This document shows, piece after piece, positions 35,710-45,766 of a DNA stretch of 64,000 bases; within the stretch, counting starts at the first letter, position 1, and each line of letters opens with the position of its first letter. Origin of the DNA: Marinomonas balearica. GTDB lineage: Bacteria > Pseudomonadota > Gammaproteobacteria > Pseudomonadales > Marinomonadaceae. A program made the position numbers and the translations under genes. Location of the stretch: positions 35,059 to 99,058 of the forward strand of contig NZ_SNXC01000003.1 of the NCBI RefSeq assembly GCF_004362145.1, read 5' to 3'. The notes beneath the pieces were generated by a model, which saw nothing but the letters and a program-made list of their open reading frames with translations, was not told where the DNA came from and ran no database searches.

Positions 35710-36717
35710 TTAGCGATGCTTTATCAAACGACGCAATGAGGAAACACCTGATCGAGCTAAGCTGATAAAGGGTTCAACGTACAGCATTACAACATGAGAT
35801 TGATCCAATGAAGTTCCCGTACCATAAAGTAACTTTTGCGAGTCACTCCCTTTCGCCCATGAAGAAAACAGCCGATCCCAAATGGCTAAAACCACACCAA
35901 AGTTACAATCGTAATGCGCCTTATCACGAGAATGATGCAACTGATGTTGGGCCGGAGAAATGATCCATTTTTCAATTTTAGAACCATAGCTGAGTGGTAT
36001 CGGAGAGTGCCTTAAATTCGCCCCTAAAAGATTGAATACGAACGTACTCGCAAACACACCCATCACCATGAAAAGCGATACCTGCCCCGGAAACAAAATA
36101 ATGAATGTCGAAACAAGCACGGACTGTACCGCCAAAGAGCGTAAGTAAAACAGTACGCCTTCAATAGGATGGGTTCTCAGAACTGTGAACGGAGTCAACA
36201 CAGTCGCACTGTGGTGAACTCGATGAAATTGCCACAAAAACGGCCACCAATGCATAAGCCGATGCGTATAAAATCGTGAAAAATCATCCAATAAGAAATA
36301 GCTCACGGAGAAAAGAGTCATCACTTGCCAATCACTGAGCGCTAACGACACTTCGAATAATTCCACTCTGCCTAGTTGATACATCAAAAAGGTAATCAGC
36401 GTGAGCTTGGTAATAAGCTTTGGATAAATAAACGGTAAGATTAGGCGATTCAAAATCCAAAGACCGTAATCGGATCGAGCGGACCGATTCGTCCACAGAG
36501 TAAGGGTAAACAGTGGTTTAAGTCTTTCTATGGCTGTCGCGCGGTAACGCAAATAAAAAATCACGTACGTAAAGAGAATGCCCGTCAATAAATACGGAAG
36601 GGACACTCTCTTCTTTAAGTTAGTTAGATCAGAGAAAATTCCACTCAATTCGATCACAAGCCACTCGCTATAGCCTGCGATCATACTGCTTAGAACTCCA
36701 CCTAACTCAATCGACAT
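35710..36717 (-). CDS. Membrane fatty-acid hydroxylase / sterol-desaturase family protein
   Basis: A 335-residue membrane protein with several hydrophobic helices. The di-iron histidine clusters of the family are present: HRLMH, HRVHH and HQLHH, plus further histidines in the C-terminal third. Family members hydroxylate or desaturate lipids using O2 and a di-iron centre; the substrate here is unknown. Its start is 15 nt after the stop of the DUF4856 gene, so it is probably co-transcribed from the Fur-controlled promoter. A di-iron enzyme in an iron-regulated unit is notable. Confidence 0.87.
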   Translation of the reverse strand: MSIELGGVLSSMIAGYSEWLVIELSGIFSDLTNLKKRVSLPYLLTGILFTYVIFYLRYRATAIERLKPLFTLTLWTNRSARSDYGLWILNRLILPFIYPKLITKLTLITFLMYQLGRVELFEVSLALSDWQVMTLFSVSYFLLDDFSRFYTHRLMHWWPFLWQFHRVHHSATVLTPFTVLRTHPIEGVLFYLRSLAVQSVLVSTFIILFPGQVSLFMVMGVFASTFVFNLLGANLRHSPIPLSYGSKIEKWIISPAQHQLHHSRDKAHYDCNFGVVLAIWDRLFSSWAKGSDSQKLLYGTGTSLDQSHVVMLYVEPFISLARSGVSSLRRLIKHR

Positions 36718-36731
36718 GCGAAACGAACACC

Positions 36732-38099
36732 TTAGTCGTTCTCTGCACTAGAGCCTGTGTTTAACTGATTCAATACTTTGTCCAACCCTGCTGTTTTGTC
36801 TTTGAGTCTTGCGGACAAACCAAACTGGGACGCCAATACATTTTGTACTTTAATCATATTAACTTTGTATTCTTGCATTGTGATGGTCGGCGCTTGGACA
36901 TAGCCGCCTTTACCGTTTGCTGCGACGACTTGGGCATCACCGAAGAGTACCGGACTGAATCCAATAAGACGATCCAACTGCACTTGCGCTTCACCTAACT
37001 CACGTCCTGCCGCTTCCAAAGCCAGTGCGAAGCCTTTCAGCTCACCCCAGTGCTTGATATAAGATCGGTATGCTTTTTTAACGTCGCCATGGGATTCTTC
37101 AATAATCGCAATTTTCTCAAGATCTGAATAGACACTGCCGGCATACTTAAATGCAGCTTCTGCGATGACTTTTTGCCACTCTTCAGCAATGATATTCGCA
37201 TAATTTTTCAATGCTTCACGCTCTGAAGAGGACAGTTTCTCTGCGTTTGCGTTTGAAATTAGCTCACGACCATCAAGAAACGCTTGTACGATAGTATGGA
37301 AGTAATTTGTATCGCTGCTCGCATCAATGCTTGCGGCATAATAAGCATACGCAAAGGCCATTTCAGATTTTAAATCGACGACTCCGTCACCGTTTACATC
37401 TGCTTTGGTGAAATATTCTGGATTACGTTTCGTAATCTGCACCACGTCTTTCGCCGTTAAATTCATGGAGTGAGCAGGCGCTCCGAAATAACCGAACGCT
37501 TCGTCCCAGACATGTTCTTTTCCGGTATAAGCCACGCCATCTTTATAAGCTTTATCGTTTGGCTTCACGTCCGCTTCTAACAATTCATCCAAATAGTGGT
37601 TAACCGCTTTGTTATAAAATACGGCTCCCATTGTGAACTTGGAAATCAGCTGAATGTAGTCGTAGCCGTTTACCGGGTCATAACCGGATTTGGTCTTAGC
37701 GGCCATTGCAACCATTTGTTCAAGCGTTTCTTTACCCGTCAGGTTGCCCGGCCAACCAGTGATTACACCTTTGTATGCACTTGAAGCTAAATTTTTACCA
37801 GAAGAAAGCTGGTCGATTTTCGTTTGTTTAATCGCGAAACCGTCTTTACTCACAGGGTCAATAATCAGTCGTCCGGCGTCACTTCCAGAAAAGTACGCCT
37901 GCATTTTTTCAGCATCCGGTTTTTTAGTGAGGACTTTTAAAGAATTGTGGAGTGCATGACGTGCAATTTGGCCTCCGTATGATACGGATGAATTTGAATC
38001 CCCTTCATATTTTTTCAACGTAACGCCAAATTCATACGTTTGTGCTTGTAGCGAAACGGCGGACAGCCCAATGAATGCAGCGATTATTGTTTTTTTCAT
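36732..38099 (-). CDS. DUF4856 (imelysin-like) periplasmic protein
   Basis: A 455-residue protein with a Sec signal peptide (cleavage near LQAQ). The SVSYGGQIARHAL and HVWDEAFGYFG motifs are typical of DUF4856, a family distantly related to imelysin iron-associated proteins. A calcium-loop-like segment DVNGDGVVDLKSE lies at about residues 232-244. The start at 38099 is chosen for the signal peptide and a GGAG 6 nt upstream; a 13-residue longer frame starts at 38138. A Fur box is 70 bp upstream. Inferred role: periplasmic or surface iron-acquisition factor. The enzymatic function is unknown. Confidence 0.78.
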   Translation of the reverse strand: MKKTIIAAFIGLSAVSLQAQTYEFGVTLKKYEGDSNSSVSYGGQIARHALHNSLKVLTKKPDAEKMQAYFSGSDAGRLIIDPVSKDGFAIKQTKIDQLSSGKNLASSAYKGVITGWPGNLTGKETLEQMVAMAAKTKSGYDPVNGYDYIQLISKFTMGAVFYNKAVNHYLDELLEADVKPNDKAYKDGVAYTGKEHVWDEAFGYFGAPAHSMNLTAKDVVQITKRNPEYFTKADVNGDGVVDLKSEMAFAYAYYAASIDASSDTNYFHTIVQAFLDGRELISNANAEKLSSSEREALKNYANIIAEEWQKVIAEAAFKYAGSVYSDLEKIAIIEESHGDVKKAYRSYIKHWGELKGFALALEAAGRELGEAQVQLDRLIGFSPVLFGDAQVVAANGKGGYVQAPTITMQEYKVNMIKVQNVLASQFGLSARLKDKTAGLDKVLNQLNTGSSAEND

Positions 38100-38168
38100 C
38101 AAATGCTCCAGTGTCAACTTTAAGTAAATAAAATGCAAAAACTGGAGTCAATGTACCCGTCAAGAAAC

Positions 38169-38187
38169 AATAATGCAATTCATTATC
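38169..38187 (-). promoter_or_regulatory. Fur box upstream of the DUF4856 operon
   Basis: AATAATGCAATTCATTATC matches 15 of 19 positions of the Fur consensus (GATAATGATAATCATTATC). It lies about 70 bp upstream of the DUF4856 start, where it would block a promoter when iron is plentiful. Confidence 0.75.
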
Positions 38188-38237
38188 ATTAGTGTCTTAT
38201 AACTTTTTGTATCTGACCAAAAAGACAACAAGAGCCG

Positions 38238-39458
38238 TTAGGAGCGATCGCGCTCATTATTACTCCTCAACCCTGCTGCATGCGCAACAAGCTGCTTTTT
38301 TATGAACGAAGAGTTTTGACAGAAAGACATTCCAATATTTCTTAGCTGAACAATGGCGGGTTGGCGAGTTGTAAATACACGTTTAAATGTTTCCATAGAG
38401 GCCGACATTGCGATGTTATCAAGCATACGCGCTCTCTGATAACGTCGTAACGTTTTCATTTTCCCAAGCTTTTCGCCACGTTTGAATGCATTGGAAAGCA
38501 CTTTTACCAAGGCGCCTGCATCTGAGAATCCTAGGTTTGCACCCTGTCCTGCTAATGGATGAATCGTATGGGCAGCGTCTCCAATCAATACAATGCCAGG
38601 TTTGACATATTGCTTCGCATGACGCTGTCGCAAAGGAATGGCCACTCGGGGAACCGTTAAATTTAAAGCGGTAAACTTACGATTAATCGCATAGGTCAAA
38701 CGACGACAAAATGCGTCTTCTTCTATAGACATAAGTGCGTCTGCTTCTTGTGGAGGAACAGACCAAACAATTGAAATGTAATGACGGCCTTCAACACTAG
38801 GAAGCGGTAAAAATGCAAGAATGCCCTCTTCACCAAATGCTTGCCAAGCTGTATCTTGATGTGGCGCATCCACTTCTACCGTTGTCACTATGGCGTGGTG
38901 TCCATAATCCCATTCTACGGTTTCAAAGGCACTTTGTTGTCTCAACTGAGACAAAGCACCGTCGGCAGCAATTATCAGTTGCGCATCCAATTGACGTGCG
39001 GAATTTAACTCGACACTTACGCCGCTTTCCGTGCAAGTATATTCTGAAATCACATCATCAAAATACGTATCGATTTCACGCATTTCGCCTACTTTCGACA
39101 TCAGACCATCACATAGAACGGTATTTTCAATTAGGTGTCCAAGTTCTCCCAAACCATTTGAATAGCTTTCGAACTCCACCGAGCCACTTCCTAAACCGTC
39201 CCAAACTTTCATATTTCGATAAGGAGCAAGGCGACTGGCATTTAGTTTTTGCCAAACATCAGCCTCTTCAAACAAACTCTGGGAATGCCTCGAAATGGCA
39301 CTGACACGAGCATCATAAGCAGGTGGTACGGACAAAGGATAATGGCCATGGCTTTTATCTACGAGAGCAATGGACATACCTTTGTTAGCTAATAGAATAG
39401 CGGTCAGGCTTCCAACCATACCGGCACCGACAACAATGACATCATATTTTTTCGCCAT
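38238..39458 (-). CDS. UbiH/UbiF/UbiI-family ubiquinone hydroxylase
   Basis: A 406-residue FAD monooxygenase. The N-terminal dinucleotide-binding motif VVGAGMVGSLTA, the DARVSAIS motif and the FAD motif GDAAHTIHPLAGQGANLG identify the ubiquinone hydroxylase family. It adds a ring hydroxyl in ubiquinone synthesis. The neighbourhood ygfB-pepP-ubi matches the E. coli ygfB-pepP-ubiH-ubiI operon. Which ring position it acts on cannot be decided here, and only one such gene is present. Confidence 0.87.
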   Translation of the reverse strand: MAKKYDVIVVGAGMVGSLTAILLANKGMSIALVDKSHGHYPLSVPPAYDARVSAISRHSQSLFEEADVWQKLNASRLAPYRNMKVWDGLGSGSVEFESYSNGLGELGHLIENTVLCDGLMSKVGEMREIDTYFDDVISEYTCTESGVSVELNSARQLDAQLIIAADGALSQLRQQSAFETVEWDYGHHAIVTTVEVDAPHQDTAWQAFGEEGILAFLPLPSVEGRHYISIVWSVPPQEADALMSIEEDAFCRRLTYAINRKFTALNLTVPRVAIPLRQRHAKQYVKPGIVLIGDAAHTIHPLAGQGANLGFSDAGALVKVLSNAFKRGEKLGKMKTLRRYQRARMLDNIAMSASMETFKRVFTTRQPAIVQLRNIGMSFCQNSSFIKKQLVAHAAGLRSNNERDRS

Positions 39459-39547
39459 TACTTATTTTCCTGCTTATGCGTCTTAATTTTAAAGTGGGCT
39501 ATGAATACAAGGAACGGTAACGAGCCTACCGCTCCTATGAGACTCAT

Positions 39548-40849
39548 TTAATTCGCCATTAAAGCTTCGATTTCATCGATTTCTTTTGCCAACCCGTGTG
39601 TCAATACATAGGGACCAGATGCCTGAATCAATACATCGTCTTCTATCCGAATACCAATACCACGCCACTTTTCGTCTACGTTATGATTGTCTTTTGATAC
39701 ATATAACCCAGGCTCAATGGTAAGCACCATACCTTCTTCTAAAAGACGAGACTTGCCATCTACTTTGTAGCGCCCGCAATCGTGAACATCTAACCCTAAC
39801 CAATGCCCTGTATTATGCATATAGAAGTCTCTATAGGCCTTGCTTTCAATCAATTCATCAACAGATCCCTCTAACAAACCTAACTCTACCAACCCCTCTG
39901 TAAGGGTTAAGACAGCCGCGTTGTGACACGCTTCATATGGGCGATCGACTTGAAGTTCCTTTAGCCCTGCATAGTATGCATCCAATACGAGTTGATACAG
40001 CTTTGCTTGAGGCTCTGAGAATTTTCCGTTGGCAGGGAATGTTCGCGTAATATCCGACGCATAACAGCCTAGTTCGCAACCTGCATCGATTAAGATAAGA
40101 TCGCCATCTTCGATGCGTTCGTCATTCTTAATGTAATGTAAAACACAGGCGTTAGAACCAGAAGCAACAATGTTGTTGTATGCAGGAGTTCGTGCTCCAT
40201 TTTTCATAAACACGTAATTCAGTTCGGCTTCGAGCTCACCTTCAGTCATGCCCGGAGTCACCGTTTTCATTGCTTGTATGTGTGCCTTAACACTGATCTG
40301 AGCAGCGGCTTCCATAACAGCCACTTCTTCCTGATCTTTGCGTAAGCGAAGCTCGTTAATGGAATCGGTCACATCGATGATATTGCTCGGCGCAACCACG
40401 CCCATTCTAGCTTTACCACGCAACGTATCTATCCATGAATAAGCTTGGTCTCGTAAAAACTCATCTTCAAATAAAAACGCAATATTCTCTTTGCCATCGA
40501 GCTTTAGAGCGACAAACTCTTCAAGCTCATCTAATTCAATGGCATTTTCCACGCCGAACGATTCTATTGCTCCTTGCACACCGTATCTAAACCCGTCCCA
40601 TTGCTCTTTCTCTGGGTCTTTAGGCAGTGTAGCTAATGTCGCCTCGCCAGAAGAATCGATAATTAGATAGGCCTCAGGTTCAGGGAAACCTGTGAGGTAG
40701 TAAAAGCTCGAATGAGGACGAAATTCATAATCACAATCGTTGTTTCGAGTACAAAGGCTGCCCGTACGTACAATCAGTAGGGTATTGTCAGGCAACGACG
40801 ACATTAGCGTTTGTCGACGCGCTCGGTAAGTTCCTTTTGATATATTCAT
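39548..40849 (-). CDS. pepP: Xaa-Pro aminopeptidase PepP
   Basis: A 433-residue metallopeptidase of the M24B family, with an N-terminal creatinase-like domain and a pita-bread catalytic domain. Metal ligands appear as the Asp in LILIDAGCELG, the Asp in YASDITRTFP, the His in HNTGHWLGLDVHD, and the Glu residues in TIEPGLY and RIEDD. It removes the first residue from peptides with proline in second position. Length fits E. coli PepP (441). Confidence 0.95.
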   Translation of the reverse strand: MNISKGTYRARRQTLMSSLPDNTLLIVRTGSLCTRNNDCDYEFRPHSSFYYLTGFPEPEAYLIIDSSGEATLATLPKDPEKEQWDGFRYGVQGAIESFGVENAIELDELEEFVALKLDGKENIAFLFEDEFLRDQAYSWIDTLRGKARMGVVAPSNIIDVTDSINELRLRKDQEEVAVMEAAAQISVKAHIQAMKTVTPGMTEGELEAELNYVFMKNGARTPAYNNIVASGSNACVLHYIKNDERIEDGDLILIDAGCELGCYASDITRTFPANGKFSEPQAKLYQLVLDAYYAGLKELQVDRPYEACHNAAVLTLTEGLVELGLLEGSVDELIESKAYRDFYMHNTGHWLGLDVHDCGRYKVDGKSRLLEEGMVLTIEPGLYVSKDNHNVDEKWRGIGIRIEDDVLIQASGPYVLTHGLAKEIDEIEALMAN

Positions 40850-40908
40850 TTCGACCTCAATATAAAGTTAATGCTTAACATAACGGCTTCGATCCTACCG
40901 CTGTTTCC

Positions 40909-41505
40909 TTAATGTAATGGATTCGATTTCGTATGATCCACATCTGGGTTCACTTCATGGTGTTCTGAATACAACATCATGGCAGACAGCCTTACATACT
41001 CAATCAGTTCCGTTAAGTCTGCTTCGTTATCATTGTTGTCTTCTAGGTCTTTCATTTCAGATTGCATTGCAGAAATGTTCGCGAAATCCTGAAGCACTTG
41101 CTTAACATCATCGGATAGATTGTCTTTCTTACCTGATAAGCCGTAACCCGCTAGAAAACCGTGCGCCCATTGTGACAAGGTCATTCCTCGAACACTTAGC
41201 TCTGAATCATCGTCCGCAATACTCGGCTCAAATGCGTATTCGCCATTTTGCAGTAGCGTTAATGTTGCATTGTACAACGTCACAATTGCTTCTCGGCTAG
41301 CGGTATCTTTCCACGCTTCAATGTCACAAAACTCCACAACCATTGCCAACCATTGCTCTAGCGGCAAAGACACGCCAGAAGCAAGATAACCACATAACTG
41401 GCCATGTAATTCTGCTGGAGATGCCGAAATAGATTCTGTAACAAACACATCCGCGATTGAATCAAAATCCAATGCATCTTTTAGCACTTCTGTTGGAGTT
41501 GTCAT
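40909..41505 (-). CDS. YgfB/UPF0149 family protein
   Basis: A 198-residue protein. The ESISASPAELHGQLCGYLASG segment and MTLSQWAHGFLAGYGL are the family hallmarks. The start at 41505 gives the family length (E. coli YgfB about 192); a frame extending to 41586 adds 27 unrelated residues. YgfB (Pseudomonas homologues) has been linked to regulation of beta-lactam resistance genes, but its role here is unknown. It lies first in the pepP-ubi operon. Confidence 0.88.
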   Translation of the reverse strand: MTTPTEVLKDALDFDSIADVFVTESISASPAELHGQLCGYLASGVSLPLEQWLAMVVEFCDIEAWKDTASREAIVTLYNATLTLLQNGEYAFEPSIADDDSELSVRGMTLSQWAHGFLAGYGLSGKKDNLSDDVKQVLQDFANISAMQSEMKDLEDNNDNEADLTELIEYVRLSAMMLYSEHHEVNPDVDHTKSNPLH

Positions 41506-41601
41506 TAATAAAACCTTTGTTAGTACATATACGTTTAAATCATTGGGGCTGATGACTAAATTTCCATAAAATTTAGCAACAAACACCTAATATATAATGC
41601 A

Positions 41602-41627
41602 AGAAGCCGCGCGTCTGCGCGGCTTCT
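41602..41627 (-). terminator. folD terminator
   Basis: AGAAGCCGCGC (41602-41612) pairs with GCGCGGCTTCT (41617-41627) around loop GTCT. It lies 42 nt past the folD stop on the minus strand; the T-tract after it is weak. Confidence 0.7.
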
Positions 41628-41668
41628 AAAACCTTGTAACATATTCAGCTGAAATTATATCGCTAGAA

Positions 41669-42511
41669 TTAGCTGAGCTGCTTCAAGCCTGATTCAAGAG
41701 TTTGAAGAATCAAAGTATTGATTGTCATGGGGCCAACACCACCCGGTACAGGTGTATAAGCAGCAACGCGATCCGTCAAAGGCCCAAGCTCAATATCACC
41801 TACACCACCTGGGTGATAGCCTGCGTCAACAACAATTGCGCCATCTTTAATCCATTCTGCTTTGATAAACTCAGGTTTACCCACTGCGCCTACGATCACA
41901 TCCGCTTGCTTAATAAATTCAGAAAGATTCTGTGTACGGGAGTGACAAATTGTCACTGTCGCATTGCCGTTAAGCATCATCATCGACATGGGTTTACCCA
42001 AAATTGGGCTTCGACCAACGACAACCGCATGCTTACCCGTTAAATCTACATCGTAAGCTTCTAAAAGACGCATGATTCCAGCTGGCGTTGCTGCACCGTA
42101 AGCAGGCTCTTGCATTGCCATTCGACCAAAGCCTAAGCAAGTTACGCCATCAACATCTTTATGTGCAGCGATTGCATCAAAACAGACGCGCTCATCAATT
42201 TGTGCTGGAACAGGGTGTTGGAGCAAAATTCCATGCACGTCTGAGTTTGCATTCAGCTCATCAATCTTGGCTAATAGCTCTTCTGTCGTAGTAGTGTCTG
42301 GTAGCTCAATTGCTAGTGAATCCATGCCGACACGACGGCAGGCATTGCCTTTCATTTTCACATACGTTGCAGATGCTGGATCTGCACCTACCAAAATAGT
42401 AGCCAGAATGGGGGTTCCGCCTGTACGCTCTTTTAGTTCTGCAACTTGCGTTTTCAGGCGTTCTTCGGTTTCTTTGGCACACTGCTTGCCATCAAGAACC
42501 AATGCTGTCAT
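41669..42511 (-). CDS. folD: Bifunctional methylenetetrahydrofolate dehydrogenase/cyclohydrolase FolD
   Basis: A 280-residue protein of FolD length. The active-site lysine lies in [10 protein letters not shown], the [10 protein letters not shown] motif and the NADP-binding [10 protein letters not shown] are conserved, and the C-terminus has [11 protein letters not shown]. It interconverts methylene-, methenyl- and formyl-tetrahydrofolate, supplying one-carbon units for purines and for ThyA. Confidence 0.97.
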   Translation of the reverse strand: MTALVLDGKQCAKETEERLKTQVAELKERTGGTPILATILVGADPASATYVKMKGNACRRVGMDSLAIELPDTTTTEELLAKIDELNANSDVHGILLQHPVPAQIDERVCFDAIAAHKDVDGVTCLGFGRMAMQEPAYGAATPAGIMRLLEAYDVDLTGKHAVVVGRSPILGKPMSMMMLNGNATVTICHSRTQNLSEFIKQADVIVGAVGKPEFIKAEWIKDGAIVVDAGYHPGGVGDIELGPLTDRVAAYTPVPGGVGPMTINTLILQTLESGLKQLS

Positions 42512-42603
42512 CGATTACTCCGCGAATACATTTGTGGTGGTGTTTGGGGGGCACCATTATAACGCATATCGAGAACTTTTTGTGCACTTTGAAACGTGTG
42601 TTT

Positions 42604-44325
42604 TCAGCGTGGTTCAATATGATCTACCATCAGCTGCAAGTTTCTTTGCCCTCTGAACTCATTAATATCAAGCTTAAAAACCAAATGCGCTCTTTCACAC
42701 TCACTTGGCCATGTATTTAGATCTGCGAAAAAATGTATCGCATCCAACAAGATACCAGAACGAGGTTCACGAACCGTGAGCTTTAGATGTTTCTCGCCCA
42801 CAATTCGCTGTTGTAATAACTCAAATTCACCATCAAAACATGGCTCAGGAAACGCTTGCCCCCAAGGCCCTAAAAGCCTAACTTGCTCTGCGAACCCTAA
42901 ACTGAAATCTTCACATGCTAGTTCGCCATCGGTATATATGGTGGCTTCCAATTGTTCGGGTGTTACCCATTCGGTGATAATCTCATCGAAAGCTTGAGCA
43001 AATGCACTGTAGTCATTTTCTTTTATAGACATGCCCGCGGCCATGGCGTGACCACCGAATTTACTGAGTAAATGCGGATGACGCTTTGCTAAAAGATCTA
43101 AAGCATCGCGAATATGCACACCAGGGATTGAGCGAGCAGACCCTTTTAACGTTCCGTCATCTGCTTGCGCAAACGCAATCACTGGCCGGTAGCACTTTTC
43201 CTTCATGCGAGACGCAAGAATACCAATCACACCTTGATGCCAGCACTCGTCGTAAAAACACAGTCCATTTGGCATATCGTCGCCAACTGTTAACTTATCG
43301 AGTTCAGATTCTGCCTGCTGCTTCATCTCACTTTCGATAACTTTGCGCTCACGATTAAACTGATCGAGTTGCTGTGCATACTCTCGGGCGATGTGTGTGT
43401 GAGTCGCAAGTAAGCATTCAATGCCGATAGACATGTCATCTAAACGACCCGCAGCATTAAGGCGCGGCCCGACAACAAACCCCAGATCAGAGGCTTTTAA
43501 GCGTCCATACTCTCTTCCTCCCAATTCAATCAATGCAAGTATCCCCGGACGAGCGTAACCACTTTGAATTCGCTGGATGCCTTGCTGCACAAGGATTCGG
43601 TTATTTGCATCTAACGGGACAACATCAGCAACCGTTCCAAGCGCTACCAGGTCCAAATAATCCGCCATTTTCGGAGGACGAATATGTTGTTCTTCAAACC
43701 ATCGTCGAGAAGTCAGCTCGGCTCTTAACGCACTCATGACATAGAAAATAACACCCACACCCGCCAACGATTTACTTTCAAATTCACACTGAGGGTGGTT
43801 TGGATTCACAATGGCATCAGCATCCGGCAACTCATCGCCCGGCAAGTGATGATCTGTCACGATCACCTTCATTCCAGCCGCTTTTGCGGCGGCGACTCCC
43901 TCAATACTGGCGATCCCGTTGTCCACTGTCACCAAAACATTTGGCTTGGACTCACATGCGACGGCGACAATTTCTGGCGTCAGCCCGTACCCGAACTCAA
44001 AGCGATTAGGCACGAGATACTCAGGTGAAACTGCACCCATTGCCTCCATAGCCAGTATCCCTAATGTCGTCGAAGTTGCGCCATCGGCATCAAAATCTCC
44101 CACGATCAGAATTTTATCACCCTTCTCAATCGCGTCAGCAAGTATGTTCGCCGCATTTTGAATATCATAAAAGCGTTTAGGATGAAGCAAATAAGGGAGC
44201 CGGTAGTCAATTTGCTCGGCATTGGTGACACCACGACAGGCCAGTACCCGCTGCAATGTTAAAGATAAGTGAGATGGGAGCTGTATTTCTTGATTATTAG
44301 GGGGCGTTCGAGGCTGAATATGCAT
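42604..44325 (-). CDS. recJ: Single-strand DNA exonuclease RecJ
   Basis: A 573-residue RecJ. The DHH-family motifs GDFDADGATSTTL, VTVDNGIA and TDHHLPGDELPDADAIVNP supply the metal ligands; the DHHA1 domain follows with GGHAMAAGM. It is a 5'-3' exonuclease in recombination and mismatch repair. Length matches E. coli RecJ (577). Confidence 0.97.
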   Translation of the reverse strand: MHIQPRTPPNNQEIQLPSHLSLTLQRVLACRGVTNAEQIDYRLPYLLHPKRFYDIQNAANILADAIEKGDKILIVGDFDADGATSTTLGILAMEAMGAVSPEYLVPNRFEFGYGLTPEIVAVACESKPNVLVTVDNGIASIEGVAAAKAAGMKVIVTDHHLPGDELPDADAIVNPNHPQCEFESKSLAGVGVIFYVMSALRAELTSRRWFEEQHIRPPKMADYLDLVALGTVADVVPLDANNRILVQQGIQRIQSGYARPGILALIELGGREYGRLKASDLGFVVGPRLNAAGRLDDMSIGIECLLATHTHIAREYAQQLDQFNRERKVIESEMKQQAESELDKLTVGDDMPNGLCFYDECWHQGVIGILASRMKEKCYRPVIAFAQADDGTLKGSARSIPGVHIRDALDLLAKRHPHLLSKFGGHAMAAGMSIKENDYSAFAQAFDEIITEWVTPEQLEATIYTDGELACEDFSLGFAEQVRLLGPWGQAFPEPCFDGEFELLQQRIVGEKHLKLTVREPRSGILLDAIHFFADLNTWPSECERAHLVFKLDINEFRGQRNLQLMVDHIEPR

Positions 44326-44500
44326 TTGCGGTTTCTAAATTTCGAATCTTAAGTTGCCCTATTCTACCACGCCTTTGATTGCTGAACGAACGGAGCTCAA
44401 CTAAAGTGAAATTAGCAGTATCGCTTTTCGCACAAAGTTGTATTGCTAAATCCCGCTCGGGGTTCGGTTTATTGCCGGATTCCGAGCTTCTTATTCCTTA

Positions 44501-45634
44501 CTACCACGGACGTCTTGATTCATCTTGACCGGTAGCAACAACATAACGATTTCGCCCTTCTCTTTTCGCCTTATACAAAGCAGCATCGGCATAGGAAATC
44601 GAGTCATGCACCATATCGTCAGGTTCAAGTTTGCTAATTCCAATACTGATCGATGCTTGAAGTAAATCACGCTTATGAGGAACATTGAGTTTACAGACGT
44701 CTGAGCACACTCTTCTGGCCCAATGCTTTGCTTCGTCAATACTGCTCGTAGAAAGCAGTACCAAAAACTCTTCTCCTCCCCAGCGAGCGACAACCCCTTC
44801 AGGTCCGATCGTGGAGGTTAATACCTGTGCCACTTTTTCAAGATATACGTCACCCGCATCATGACCATAGATATCATTAATTTGCTTAAAATGATCAATA
44901 TCCATCAATAATATATGGCGTCGTCCACTCACCGATGTTTCCAGTTTTTCATACATGCCATATCTATTTAAAAGTTTTGTTAACTCGTCCGTAATGGCTT
45001 TCTTTTCCAATAGATAACTCGATTCTCTCAACATCTTATTATAGTGAGACATGCTGTATTCATAGATAGTGGACAAGGCAACAACAACTAAGAATGAATA
45101 CATTATCCGACTAGCAATTACGTCATCGTAATCATGCCCGCCTCGAAAATCATCGGCAAAAAAGAGAATCACGCCCAACAACAAGGAGAAAACACACAGC
45201 TCTTTTACTCCTCTTCTTAATCCTTGAAGAAAGAGCGATACGGCAGGCACGCAAAAGATCCACACATGGCCGGTTCCAGATACTCCGCCTGTGTATACCA
45301 AATAGAGCATAAGCGCATATAAAGGATAGATGAAAAGCTTACCAGCTAATTGATAATTGGTGGCCCAACGAATAAATAACACGGCAAAAAAATACAAACA
45401 GCTGATAAAAAGCAGTATAAAAGAAAGCAACCAATCACCCTTAATAAGCGCGACGATGCCGAGCAAGCCAGTAAAAAAGATACCAACTAGGCAGAATAAA
45501 CTGGTAATCAACATTCGACGTACGTTGTTGTTTAATAAGTCAGAATTCGCTTCGCCATAAACAAGTCGTCGAACCTTTTTCTTGAACGAATTAAAAATGT
45601 TGCTTTCCTTTCTATTGAAATGGATCACTGGCAC
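44501..45634 (-). CDS. Membrane diguanylate cyclase (GGEEF)
   Basis: A 377-residue protein with about six hydrophobic helices (about 40-190) and a C-terminal GGDEF domain (about 210-370). The active-site loop is RWGGEEF and the metal site LLMDIDHFKQIND is intact, so it should make c-di-GMP. The product-inhibition I-site (RxxD five residues before GGEEF) is not present: the segment reads IGPEGVVAR. It is the only clearly active c-di-GMP synthase gene in the window. Confidence 0.9.
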   Translation of the reverse strand: MPVIHFNRKESNIFNSFKKKVRRLVYGEANSDLLNNNVRRMLITSLFCLVGIFFTGLLGIVALIKGDWLLSFILLFISCLYFFAVLFIRWATNYQLAGKLFIYPLYALMLYLVYTGGVSGTGHVWIFCVPAVSLFLQGLRRGVKELCVFSLLLGVILFFADDFRGGHDYDDVIASRIMYSFLVVVALSTIYEYSMSHYNKMLRESSYLLEKKAITDELTKLLNRYGMYEKLETSVSGRRHILLMDIDHFKQINDIYGHDAGDVYLEKVAQVLTSTIGPEGVVARWGGEEFLVLLSTSSIDEAKHWARRVCSDVCKLNVPHKRDLLQASISIGISKLEPDDMVHDSISYADAALYKAKREGRNRYVVATGQDESRRPW

Positions 45635-45766
45635 TCAAAACTTCTAGGGATATCCATTAAAAATAGACTTTATATGATAAAAGTATATTGCCTTTTGTTG
45701 AGTTCTGTAATTAAAGCGGCAAAGTAACACTGCTACCACTTGAACTCCAACCGTATTGACTGAGCC

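Noticed and set aside
38813..39304. 163-codon plus-strand frame
   Set aside because: Antisense shadow of the ubiquinone hydroxylase gene, with no ribosome site or known motifs.
41506..41586. Upstream extension of the YgfB gene
   Set aside because: The extra 27 residues are unlike the family N-terminus; the ATG at 41505 gives the expected length.
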